From: Ornithinimicrobium sp.
GTDB taxonomy: Bacteria > Actinomycetota > Actinomycetes > Actinomycetales > Dermatophilaceae
NCBI RefSeq assembly: GCF_030537745.1
Contig: NZ_JAUNVI010000027.1
Span: 1-42,533, forward strand
Direction: 5' to 3'
DNA length: 42,533 bases
The notes under the pieces were generated by a model. The model was given only the letters and a program-made list of their open reading frames with translations, ran no database searches and had not been told where the DNA came from. Both the position numbers and the translations under genes were made by a program. Each line of letters opens with the position of its first letter. Within the stretch, counting starts at the first letter, position 1. This document shows positions 23,601 to 31,007 of the stretch, in pieces.

Positions 23601-24476
23601 ATGATCGGGTGGCTCGACGCGCACTTCGTCAGCATGCTGGACGGGGTCGCCTACGGATTGCTGCTCTTCACGTTGGCGGTGGGACTTTCCCTCGTCTTCG
23701 GGATGATGGACGTGCTCAACCTTGCGCACGGGACGCTCTACCTCGCCGGTGCCTATACGGCCTATGCCCTCTCGGACGGCAGTTGGCTCGGGATGCTCCT
23801 CGCCCTCGTGGTGGGGCTGGTGGTCGGCCTGCTCGGTGGCGGCCTGTTGGCGGCGGCCGTGGCCCCGCTCCAGGGGCGAGGCCATCTGGATCAAGCTGCG
23901 CTCACCCTTGGCATCATGCTGATAGCGGGTGAACTGATGACGATGGTGTTCGGTGCGGAGGTCCTCCCGACCGCCCCTCCGACGGCGCTGGCGCACTCGA
24001 TCTCGATCCTGGGCAACTCCTACCCGCTCTACCGACTCGTCTTCATCGGGGTCGCGGGCGGCCTCGCGGCCCTGGTCTACCTCGCCTTCGAGCGGACCTC
24101 CATCGGTGCTCTCGTGCGGGCCACGGTCGCCGACCGTGACATGGTCCGCGCGATGGGGGTTGACACCCGAAAGGTGCTCTTCGGGGTATTCGGCTTCGGC
24201 GCGGCGCTCGCGGCGGTCGGGGGGGTCCTGGGCGCACCGATCATCGCGCCGGGCCCAGGGATCGACGAACGGGTCTTGGTCCTTTCCCTGGTCGTCGTCG
24301 TCATCGGCGGGCTCGGCTCGGTCCGCGGAGCACTGTTCGGCGCGATTCTGATCGGTCAGGTCCAGACCTTGGGGGTTGCGTTGGTGCCGACATTCGCGCC
24401 GTTTCTGCTTTTCGGTGCGATGCTGCTCGTGCTCGCCCTCCGCCCACAGGGCCTGTTCGTGGCGGCGCGGACATGA
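23601..24476 (+). CDS. Branched-chain/aromatic-acid ABC transporter permease, LivH type
   Basis: 291 residues, about eight hydrophobic segments. Typical LivH features: LDGVAYGLLLFTLAVGLSLVFGMMDVLNLAHG near the start and the coupling loop RATVADRDMVRAMGVDTRKV around residue 170, followed by the SVRGALFGA segment. It follows the binding protein by 31 bases and overlaps the next permease by 4 bases (ATGA). Forms the membrane channel with LivM. Confidence 0.9.
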   Translation: MIGWLDAHFVSMLDGVAYGLLLFTLAVGLSLVFGMMDVLNLAHGTLYLAGAYTAYALSDGSWLGMLLALVVGLVVGLLGGGLLAAAVAPLQGRGHLDQAALTLGIMLIAGELMTMVFGAEVLPTAPPTALAHSISILGNSYPLYRLVFIGVAGGLAALVYLAFERTSIGALVRATVADRDMVRAMGVDTRKVLFGVFGFGAALAAVGGVLGAPIIAPGPGIDERVLVLSLVVVVIGGLGSVRGALFGAILIGQVQTLGVALVPTFAPFLLFGAMLLVLALRPQGLFVAART

Positions 24477-25462
24477 CGGCATCGAGGGTGCGCACCGGGC
24501 TGCTCGTGGCTGCGGTGGCGGTGCTCCTGGTGCTGGTGCCGTGGGTCTTTGGCACCTTCACGGTGATGACGTTTACCCGGGCGCTGGTCTTCGCGGTGCT
24601 CGCGATGAGCGTCAACCTGCTCACCGGGGTGGCTGGCATGCCGACGCTGGGGCAGGCGGCCTACTTCGGGGTCGGTGCCTATGCCGGCGCGCTCGTGGGC
24701 ATCCACTGGTCCGAGCTGGGCATCGTGCAGCTCGTCGTCGCGACCCTCGCCGGCGTGGTGGCCGCGCTGCTGACGGGTCCGCTGGCGATCCGCGGGCGCG
24801 GCGTGGCCTTTTTGATGATCACCCTGGCGATCGGCGAGATCGGCTACTCCGCAGCTGGCCGCCTCGACTCGGTGACAGGCGGGTCCGACGGGCTCAGCGG
24901 CATACCCCCGGTCGTGGCCGTCCCCGGCTCGCCGGGATTAGTCAACGAGGGTCTGATCTATTACTACGTCCTCGTCGTCGCGGTGGTGGCCTTTCTGGCG
25001 GTGGCGGTGCTGATGCGCTCGCCCTTTGGGCTGACGCTTCGCGGCTTGCGAGATAACGAGTCTCGGCTTCGCGCGGTCGGCTACCGGACGGACACCTATG
25101 CGCTCGCGGCCTATGTCTGGGCCGGTGGTCTGGCGGCGCTGGCCGGGTCGCTCTGGACCTCTTCGCAACGTTTCGTGGCGCCGGGTGACCTCGGCTTCGA
25201 GGTGTCGGCACTGGCGCTGCTGGCCGTGATCGTCGGTGGTGTCGGATCGATGTGGGGCGCGTGTCTGGGGGCGCTGCTCGTCGTGTTTACCAAGGACTAC
25301 CTCGGCCAACTCTTCTCCGGACACGCTCCACTGCTGCTCGGTGCCCTCTTCGTCATCACCGTCTACCTGCTGCCCAAGGGCATCGCGGGTGGTCGAGCCC
25401 AGTGGCGACGGCTTGTCTCCCGGGACCGTGCCGACGATGCGAAGGCGGTGACGCCCGCATGA
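24473..25462 (+). CDS. Branched-chain/aromatic-acid ABC transporter permease, LivM type
   Basis: 329 residues, about ten hydrophobic segments. LivM features: LLTGVAGMPTLGQAAYFGVGAY, LAIRGRGVAFLMITLAIGEI, a SDGLSGIPP loop, coupling-loop LRGLRDNESRLRAVGYRTD and GGVGSMWGACLGA. It overlaps both neighbours by 4 bases. Pairs with LivH. Confidence 0.9.
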   Translation: MTASRVRTGLLVAAVAVLLVLVPWVFGTFTVMTFTRALVFAVLAMSVNLLTGVAGMPTLGQAAYFGVGAYAGALVGIHWSELGIVQLVVATLAGVVAALLTGPLAIRGRGVAFLMITLAIGEIGYSAAGRLDSVTGGSDGLSGIPPVVAVPGSPGLVNEGLIYYYVLVVAVVAFLAVAVLMRSPFGLTLRGLRDNESRLRAVGYRTDTYALAAYVWAGGLAALAGSLWTSSQRFVAPGDLGFEVSALALLAVIVGGVGSMWGACLGALLVVFTKDYLGQLFSGHAPLLLGALFVITVYLLPKGIAGGRAQWRRLVSRDRADDAKAVTPA

Positions 25463-26328
25463 GCGAGCCAGAGCCGCAGCGGCAGCTGCGCCAGGATGCG
25501 CAGCAGCAGTCCCCAGCGCCCGCGCACCCCGTCGCGTCCTCGGACCCCGTCGCGGCCGCGTTGCGGGTCGAGGGGCTCAGTCGTCATTTCGGCAGCCTCA
25601 AGGCCGTGGACGACGTGAGCTTTGAGGTCCGGCCAGGGAGCCGCCACGCGGTGATCGGTCCCAACGGCGCCGGCAAGTCCACCCTCTTTGCCCTCGTCGC
25701 GGGGGCGCTCCGCGCCACCTCCGGCAAAGTGTGGCTGCACGGCGAGGATGTCACCTCCCTGGCGGAGCACGCGCGCGCCCGACGGGGCCTGGTGCGCACC
25801 TTCCAACACTCCTCGCTCTTCCTGACCGCGTCCGCCCGCGAAAACGTCCTGCTCGCCCTCCAGCGCAAGCACGGGATCCAGGGACGTCCCTGGGGGGCGA
25901 TCACGCGGCGCCGCGCGCTGGTGGCGGAGGCGGACGCCGTGCTCGAGCAGTTCTTCCTGCACCACCGTGCCGCGCAGGTCGCTGGCGCCCTCTCGCACGG
26001 AGAGCGCCGTCAGCTCGAGGTGGCGGTCGCGCTGGCTACCTCGCCGTCGGTCCTGCTTCTGGACGAGCCGGCCGCGGGCATGTCGCCCGCGGACACGCAG
26101 GCCTTCCAGGAGATCGTGCTGGGGCTGCCGGCCGAGGTGACCGTCCTGCTCGTCGAGCACGATCTCGACCTGGTCTTCGGCGTCGCGGACCAGGTCACCG
26201 TCATGCAGCTGGGTCGACACCTGCTGACCGGCGACCCGGCGCAGGTGCGCTCCAGCGACGCGGTCCAGCAGGCCTACCTCGGCGATGAGGACACGTCAGA
26301 CCTTTTCCTGCAGGACGGCCACGTATGA
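25459..26328 (+). CDS. Branched-chain/aromatic-acid ABC transporter ATPase, LivG type
   Basis: 289 residues. About 35 extra polar residues rich in Gln and Pro precede the ATPase domain. Walker A GPNGAGKST (about residue 70), Q-loop TFQHSSLF, signature LSHGERRQLE, Walker B VLLLDEP and switch His in LLVEHD are all present. The signature Ser-His-Gly variant is common in LivG proteins. ATGA overlap with both neighbours. Energises uptake. Confidence 0.9.
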   Translation: MSEPEPQRQLRQDAQQQSPAPAHPVASSDPVAAALRVEGLSRHFGSLKAVDDVSFEVRPGSRHAVIGPNGAGKSTLFALVAGALRATSGKVWLHGEDVTSLAEHARARRGLVRTFQHSSLFLTASARENVLLALQRKHGIQGRPWGAITRRRALVAEADAVLEQFFLHHRAAQVAGALSHGERRQLEVAVALATSPSVLLLDEPAAGMSPADTQAFQEIVLGLPAEVTVLLVEHDLDLVFGVADQVTVMQLGRHLLTGDPAQVRSSDAVQQAYLGDEDTSDLFLQDGHV

Positions 26329-27071
26329 CGTCCCAGTCGCCGCAGTCTTCGCCGCCGCCGCATTCCCACACGCCGGTGTTGTCCACCCATGGCTTGGTCT
26401 CGGGCTATGCCGGCTCTCGGGTGCTGCACGGGGTGGACATCGCTATCCCCGAAGGCGGCGTCCTCGCGCTGCTCGGCCGCAACGGAGTCGGCAAGACCAC
26501 CCTGGTCAGCACCATCATGGGCCTGATCAGACCGATGGCCGGCTCCGTCATGATCGCGGGGCAGGAGGTGGCCGGCGCGCGGCCGGACCGGATCGCGCGG
26601 CTCGGTGTGGGTCTGGTGCCCCAGGGCCGACGGGTGTTCGCGCCACTGACGGTCGCTGAGCACCTGGAGATCGCCGACCGGTCCGGTCGCAGCGGCTCCT
26701 GGACCCAGGACCGCGTCATCGAGCTCCTGCCCAGACTCGGTGAACGGCTGCGCAACCGCGGCGACCAGCTCTCCGGCGGCGAGCAACAGATGCTGGCGAT
26801 CGCCCGCTCCCTGCTGACCAACCCCACGATCCTGCTCCTGGACGAGCCGTCCGACGGTCTCGCCCCCTCGATCGTCAACCAGGTTGCCGACGTCATCCAC
26901 GAGGTCTGCGGTCACGGGATGTCAGTGCTGATTGTCGAGCAAAACCTGCGCCTGGCCCTGTCCGTCGCCGACCACGTGGTCGTCATGCAGAAGGGCACCG
27001 TCCAGTGGGACGTCCCCGTCGAGGAGTTCCGCCGCAACCGCCTACGGGCAGAGGAACTCCTCGGCATCTAG
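26325..27071 (+). CDS. Branched-chain/aromatic-acid ABC transporter ATPase, LivF type
   Basis: 248 residues. Walker A GRNGVGKTT, Q-loop LVPQGRRVFAPLTV, signature LSGGEQQMLAIARSL, Walker B ILLLDEPSDGL and H-loop VLIVEQN. The EQN ending is characteristic of LivF. Last gene of the importer operon; it converges with paaX, with a dispersed repeat in the 40-base gap. Confidence 0.9.
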   Translation: MTSQSPQSSPPPHSHTPVLSTHGLVSGYAGSRVLHGVDIAIPEGGVLALLGRNGVGKTTLVSTIMGLIRPMAGSVMIAGQEVAGARPDRIARLGVGLVPQGRRVFAPLTVAEHLEIADRSGRSGSWTQDRVIELLPRLGERLRNRGDQLSGGEQQMLAIARSLLTNPTILLLDEPSDGLAPSIVNQVADVIHEVCGHGMSVLIVEQNLRLALSVADHVVVMQKGTVQWDVPVEEFRRNRLRAEELLGI

Positions 27072-27111
27072 ACCGGACGGTCGCCCTTGCCACTCCGGAC
27101 GGTCGCGGTGC
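27072..27111 (-). repeat. Dispersed repeat copy 2
   Basis: On the minus strand the two half units GCGACCGTCCGGAGTGG and GCGACCGTCCGGT are separated by CAAGG. They match copy 1 at 10205-10250. GACCG-GA-CGGTC at one end forms a small hairpin, so it may act as a terminator between the convergent livF and paaX genes. Confidence 0.6.
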
Positions 27112-27957
27112 TCAGCGCACGTCGTCGACGAACCGGTGTGACGGGACGTCGAGACGGCGGCGCAGGGCGAAGAAGAGATCGGCGGCCGTCGTCCCGGACC
27201 ACTCCCGCGGGAGCAGCTCGGGGGCCAGGCCCGGGTCCAGGTAGGGCAATCGGCGCCACGAGGTGAGGACTCGGATGTAGTCGGCGAACGCCATACCGGG
27301 CTCGTCCCTGCTGCGGCGTGAGCGCCACTTCGCCAGCATCGGCGAGAACTCCGCACAGAACTGCTGGTAGAGCTCGTCGAGGCTGTCCAGGTCCCACCAC
27401 GTGCCCACCTCCTCCGAGGCTGCCGAGAAGCCGAGGTAGCGCGCTTCGAAAAGATCGACATACCCCGAGAGCTCCTCCCGGTGCAGGACGTCGCGGGCCT
27501 CGTCGTAGAGGTGGGCGGGGGCGATCCAGACGCCGGGGCCGACCGAACCGAAGCCGAGCCACGAGAGCCGGGAGCGCAGGGTATGACGTCGACGCCGCTC
27601 GGCCTCGGGGACGCTGAAGACCGCTAGGACCCAGCCCTCGTCGACGGTGCCGCGCCGGCGGCCGAAGATGCGGCGGTCGCCTTCGTCGAGAATCTCCCGA
27701 GCGTTGGCTGACAGGGAGTAGCCGGCCCGCCCGTCGACGCGCTCCGCCTCCAGGATGCCGCGTCGCTTGAGGCGCGAGATCGAGGACCGCACCGCGGGCT
27801 CGTCGACGCCGAGCTCGGCCATCAGCCGGATCAGTGCGCCGACACTCAGCCAGCCCCCGACCTCTCGGGCGTAGAGCCCGTAGATCGTCACGATCAGCGC
27901 CCGCAGACCCGAGTCGGTGCCATTTCCTTGTGATGTCGCGCCCTTGACTGTCGTCAC
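27112..27957 (-). CDS. PaaX-family transcriptional repressor
   Basis: 281 residues, GTG start. The N-terminal winged helix (about 15-80) has LRALIVTIYGLYAREVGG and a VRSSISRLKRRGILEAERVDGRAGYSL recognition region. The middle and C-terminal parts (GWVLAVFSVPE, LGFGSVGPGVWIAP, YVDLFEARYLGF, FADYIRVLTSWRRLPYLDPGLAPELLP) are typical PaaX. PaaX proteins repress phenylacetate-type genes and are released by the aryl-CoA intermediate; here anthraniloyl-CoA is a plausible effector. TATGTT lies 6 bases before the GTG, and the operator overlaps the start codon, so it probably represses itself. Divergent from the CoA ligase gene. Confidence 0.9.
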   Translation of the reverse strand: MTTVKGATSQGNGTDSGLRALIVTIYGLYAREVGGWLSVGALIRLMAELGVDEPAVRSSISRLKRRGILEAERVDGRAGYSLSANAREILDEGDRRIFGRRRGTVDEGWVLAVFSVPEAERRRRHTLRSRLSWLGFGSVGPGVWIAPAHLYDEARDVLHREELSGYVDLFEARYLGFSAASEEVGTWWDLDSLDELYQQFCAEFSPMLAKWRSRRSRDEPGMAFADYIRVLTSWRRLPYLDPGLAPELLPREWSGTTAADLFFALRRRLDVPSHRFVDDVR

Positions 27958-27973
27958 AGAACTAACATACTGG
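27944..27973. promoter_or_regulatory. PaaX-type operator 3, divergent paaX / CoA-ligase promoter
   Basis: TGACT-GT-CGTCA (27945-27956). Rightward: -35 TTGACT (27944-27949), 18 bp, -10 TACTGG (27968-27973) for the ligase. Leftward: -10 TATGTT (27969-27964), then 6 bases to the paaX GTG, with the operator covering the start. The two -10s overlap. Confidence 0.7.
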
Positions 27974-28022
27974 GAGATACCACGGCACCGTCGCCACGAG
28001 TGCCCTGACGAGAGGTCCCTTC

Positions 28023-29723
28023 ATGCTGGACACCGAGCTCTCCCCGAGCGCGCACGTCGATACCTTCTGCCGTGACAACCTGCCGCCTCGAGAGCTCTGG
28101 CCCGAGTTTCTCTTCGAGGTGCCGGAGGTGCAGTATCCCGCGCAGCTCAACGTCGGGACGGTGTTGCTCGACGACGTGATCAACGGCGGCGGTGGCGATC
28201 GGCCGTGCATCCTCGCACCGGACGGCACCCGCTGGACCTATGCCGACCTGCGAGACCACGCCAACCGGATCGCGCACGTCTTCGTCGAGGACCTCGGCAT
28301 GGTGCCCGGCAACCGGGTGCTGCTGCGCGGCCCCAACAATCCCTGGCTGGTCGCGATCTGGTTTGCTGCGCTCAAGGCGGGGGCGGTCATCGTGCCGACC
28401 ATGCCCATGCTGCGGCCAAAGGAGCTGCGGACGATTTGCGAGATCGGCAACTTCAACCTGGCGATCTGCGACCACCGCTTCACCGGCGACCTCCTCGACT
28501 CGCAGATACCGGGGCTGCGCACCCTGACCTATGGGGGTCATGTCGACGGGCTGGACGACATCGTCGCGCTCGCGGAGAGCAAGCCGACCACCTTTGACGA
28601 CGTGCCGACCGCCGCCGACGACGTCTCGATGCTCGCCTTCACCTCTGGCACGACCGGCAAGCCCAAGGCCACCATGCACTTCCACCGCGACATCCTGGCC
28701 AACGCGGACACGTTCTCGCGCTATGTGCTCAAGCCGGAAGCGGACGATGTCTTCGTCGGCACCCCGCCGATCGCGTTCACCTTCGGGCTGGGCGGGTTGG
28801 TGATCTTCCCGCTGCGCGTCGGGGCGTCCACGCTGATGGTCGAGAAGGCCACACCCGAACAACTCGCCGACCTCATCACCGAGCACCAGGTGACGGTCTG
28901 CTTCACCGCGCCCACGGCCTACAAGGCGATGCTGGCCAAGGGCAAGGCGAGCTCGCTGCGCGGATTGCGCCGCGCCGTCTCGGCCGGTGAGCACCTGCCG
29001 CGGTCGACCTGGGAGGCGCTCCGGGACGCGACCGGGCTGCGGCTCATCGACGGGATCGGCTCCACGGAGATGCTGCACATCTTTATCGGCTCCTCCGACG
29101 ACGACATCCGCCCCGGCTCGACCGGCCGCCCGGTGCCCGGATACCGGGCCAAGGTTGTGGACAAGGCGGGCCGGGACGCGCCGGACGGCGTCGCGGGTCG
29201 CCTCGCGGTCAAGGGTCCGACGGGCTGCCGCTATCTCTCCGACGAGCGACAGACCGTCTATGTCCAGGACGGCTGGAATATCACCGGCGACACTTTCATC
29301 CGCGACGAGGACGGCTACTTCTGGTATCAGGCGCGCTCTGACGACATGATCGTCAGCTCTGGCTACAACATCTCCGGCACCGAGGTCGAGGAGGCGCTGA
29401 TCTCCCATCACGACGTCATGGAGTGCGCCGTCGTGGCCGCACCCGACGTGGACCGGGGTCAGGTGGTCAAGGCGTATGTGGTGCCGCGCGGCGGTCGGTC
29501 GATGCTCGGCGAGGAGGGCGAGATGCTGCTGCGCAAGCGGCTTCAGGACCACGTCAAGGACGTCATCGCGCCCTACAAATATCCGCGTCAGATCGAGTTC
29601 ATCGACGCGCTGCCGCGCACCTCGACGGGCAAGGTGCAGCGCTTCGTGCTCCGTTCGGACGCGATAGAAACCTCGGGCGTGAGCACCGACCCGGACTCGG
29701 CCAGCACCGCTGGCGCATCGTGA
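28023..29723 (+). CDS. Benzoate-CoA ligase family, 2-aminobenzoate (anthranilate)-CoA ligase candidate
   Basis: 566 residues, AMP-forming ANL enzyme. Core motifs: FTSGTTGKPKATMHFHRD (P-loop, about residues 213-230), the benzoate-CoA-ligase-type TAPTAYKAML, DGIGSTEMLHIF (A5-like), TGDTFIRDEDGYFWYQARSDDMI (A7/A8) and the catalytic Lys in PRTSTGKVQR (A10). Overall pattern matches the benzoate/2-aminobenzoate-CoA ligase group. It makes the aryl-CoA that the fused monooxygenase/reductase uses. AGAGGT precedes ATG 28023. The stop overlaps the thioesterase start (GTGA). Salicylate or benzoate are alternative substrates. Confidence 0.88.
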   Translation: MLDTELSPSAHVDTFCRDNLPPRELWPEFLFEVPEVQYPAQLNVGTVLLDDVINGGGGDRPCILAPDGTRWTYADLRDHANRIAHVFVEDLGMVPGNRVLLRGPNNPWLVAIWFAALKAGAVIVPTMPMLRPKELRTICEIGNFNLAICDHRFTGDLLDSQIPGLRTLTYGGHVDGLDDIVALAESKPTTFDDVPTAADDVSMLAFTSGTTGKPKATMHFHRDILANADTFSRYVLKPEADDVFVGTPPIAFTFGLGGLVIFPLRVGASTLMVEKATPEQLADLITEHQVTVCFTAPTAYKAMLAKGKASSLRGLRRAVSAGEHLPRSTWEALRDATGLRLIDGIGSTEMLHIFIGSSDDDIRPGSTGRPVPGYRAKVVDKAGRDAPDGVAGRLAVKGPTGCRYLSDERQTVYVQDGWNITGDTFIRDEDGYFWYQARSDDMIVSSGYNISGTEVEEALISHHDVMECAVVAAPDVDRGQVVKAYVVPRGGRSMLGEEGEMLLRKRLQDHVKDVIAPYKYPRQIEFIDALPRTSTGKVQRFVLRSDAIETSGVSTDPDSASTAGAS

Positions 29724-30127
29724 CCTCGGTGTCGTCGGCGCGGGTGGTCGACTGGATCGACACCGACGCCGCCGGCCACTATCACCACTCGGCCGTGATC
29801 CGTTGGGTGGAGGCGGCCGAGAGTGTGCTGCACGAAGATCTGGGGCTGCTCGAACTCTTCGGCACGGTGCCGCGGGTCCGGTATGAGGTGGACTACCTCG
29901 ACCGGCTCTGGTTCCGGGAGGAGGTAGTCACGTCGCTGTGGGTGGAGAAAGTCGGTGGCTCGTCGCTGACCTATGCCTTCGAGGTCGTCGGGCCGCGGGG
30001 TCCGGCCGCGCGGGGACGGATGATCTGCGTCAACATCGGCGGCCGGTCCGGCGACGTGCCGGAGGACGGCACTTCCTCCCCTGCGACAGCATGGCCGGAC
30101 GAGGTGCGTGCCCTGCTGAGCTCCTAG
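29720..30127 (+). CDS. Hotdog-fold acyl-CoA thioesterase, 4-hydroxybenzoyl-CoA thioesterase type
   Basis: 135 residues, GTG start overlapping the ligase stop. The signature VDWIDTDAAGHYHHSAVIRWVE is the 4HBT pattern, with the catalytic Asp in DTDAAG. YEVDYLDRLWFREEVVT follows as usual. Next to an aryl-CoA ligase it probably releases stalled or misformed aryl-CoA esters, recovering CoA. Similar ligase/thioesterase pairing occurs in other aryl-CoA pathways. Confidence 0.85.
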   Translation: MTSVSSARVVDWIDTDAAGHYHHSAVIRWVEAAESVLHEDLGLLELFGTVPRVRYEVDYLDRLWFREEVVTSLWVEKVGGSSLTYAFEVVGPRGPAARGRMICVNIGGRSGDVPEDGTSSPATAWPDEVRALLSS

Positions 30128-30150
30128 CCGTTGGCCTGCGTGAGCAGCGC

Positions 30151-30921
30151 CTACAACGGCATGAACCGCCCGCCGTTGACGTCCAGCACCACGCCGGTGA
30201 TGTAGGACGACTCGGGGCCGGCCAGGAAGAGGACCGGGTCGACGATCTCCCGCAGCTCGGGGAACCGGGCCAGAGGTATGGCGCTCAGCACCTCGTCGCG
30301 CTCGCTCGCCGGCATCTCGTCATACATCTGCTGCAGCCGGCCGGTGAGGAAGAGGCCGGGTGCCACCGCGTTGACGCGCTGCCCCCGAGCGCCGACCTCG
30401 CGAGCCAGGCGCCGGGTCAGGCCCAGGACCGCGGCCTTGGACGCGGCGTAGGGAACGCCGGTGACGGGGGAGGGCTGGCGACCGCCGATCGAGGAGACCG
30501 TGACCACCGTGCCGTCCTGCGGCATCCGCGCCAGGGCCGCCTGGGCACAGTAGAAAGTGCCCTTGACGTTGACGTCCACCACGAGGTCGACGTGCTCGGG
30601 CTCGATCTCCTCCAGGTTCTTGGGGGTGCCCAGCGATCCGCCGGCCAGCGTGACGAGGACGTCGAGGCCGCCCAGCTGCGCCACCACGGCGTCCATCACT
30701 TCCACCACCGCCGACTGGTTGCTGACGTCGAGCTCGAATCCCCGCGCTCGCACGCCATACGCCGCCTCGAGCTCGCCAGCGACCGCGCCGGTGCCCTGCA
30801 CGTCGACCACGGCCAGCGCCGCACCCTGTGCCGCAAAGCCCTCGCACACCGCGCGACCAATCCCGCCCGCGCCGCCGGTGACGACCACGACCTTGCCCTC
30901 GAAACGACCCTTGACGCCCAT
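30151..30921 (-). CDS. SDR family oxidoreductase
   Basis: 256 residues. ATG 30921 has GAGGAT upstream; the in-frame Met at 30966 lies inside the promoter and is rejected. Cofactor loop TGGAGGIGRAV, catalytic Ser in VTVSSIGG and YAASK. The usual NNAG is LAGGS. C-terminal YITGVVLDVNGGRFMPL is standard. It is divergent from the fused monooxygenase/reductase gene, with a shared operator, so reduction or re-oxidation of the dearomatised ring ketone/alcohol is the simplest guess. Confidence 0.87.
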   Translation of the reverse strand: MGVKGRFEGKVVVVTGGAGGIGRAVCEGFAAQGAALAVVDVQGTGAVAGELEAAYGVRARGFELDVSNQSAVVEVMDAVVAQLGGLDVLVTLAGGSLGTPKNLEEIEPEHVDLVVDVNVKGTFYCAQAALARMPQDGTVVTVSSIGGRQPSPVTGVPYAASKAAVLGLTRRLAREVGARGQRVNAVAPGLFLTGRLQQMYDEMPASERDEVLSAIPLARFPELREIVDPVLFLAGPESSYITGVVLDVNGGRFMPL

Positions 30922-30941
30922 GTCATCCTCATTCCGTCTTC

Positions 30942-30971
30942 TTGACGACCGTCTGAAAGACAACATAGTCT
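30942..30971. promoter_or_regulatory. PaaX-type operator 4, divergent SDR / monooxygenase-reductase promoter
   Basis: TGACG-AC-CGTCT (30943-30954). Rightward: -35 TTGACG (30942-30947), 18 bp, -10 TAGTCT (30966-30971). Leftward: -10 TATGTT (30967-30962), then 7 bases to the operator. This geometry is identical to the paaX/ligase region. Confidence 0.72.
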
Positions 30972-31007
30972 GAGCGGGCTGGCAACCACAACGGCGAAGG
31001 AGTCGGC

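Noticed and set aside
21479-23635. Minus-strand frame running through the importer binding-protein gene into the SufR-like gene
   Set aside because: The part opposite the LivK gene is a shadow; the real regulator starts at ATG 22183 with a leaderless -10.
27072-27111. Possible small RNA or attachment site between livF and paaX
   Set aside because: The stretch matches the dispersed repeat seen elsewhere and has no promoter; no integrase or tRNA is nearby.
30921-30966. Earlier Met at 30966 as start of the SDR
   Set aside because: It lies within the divergent promoter and operator and adds a basic non-conserved tail before the MGVKGRFEGKVVVVTGG start.
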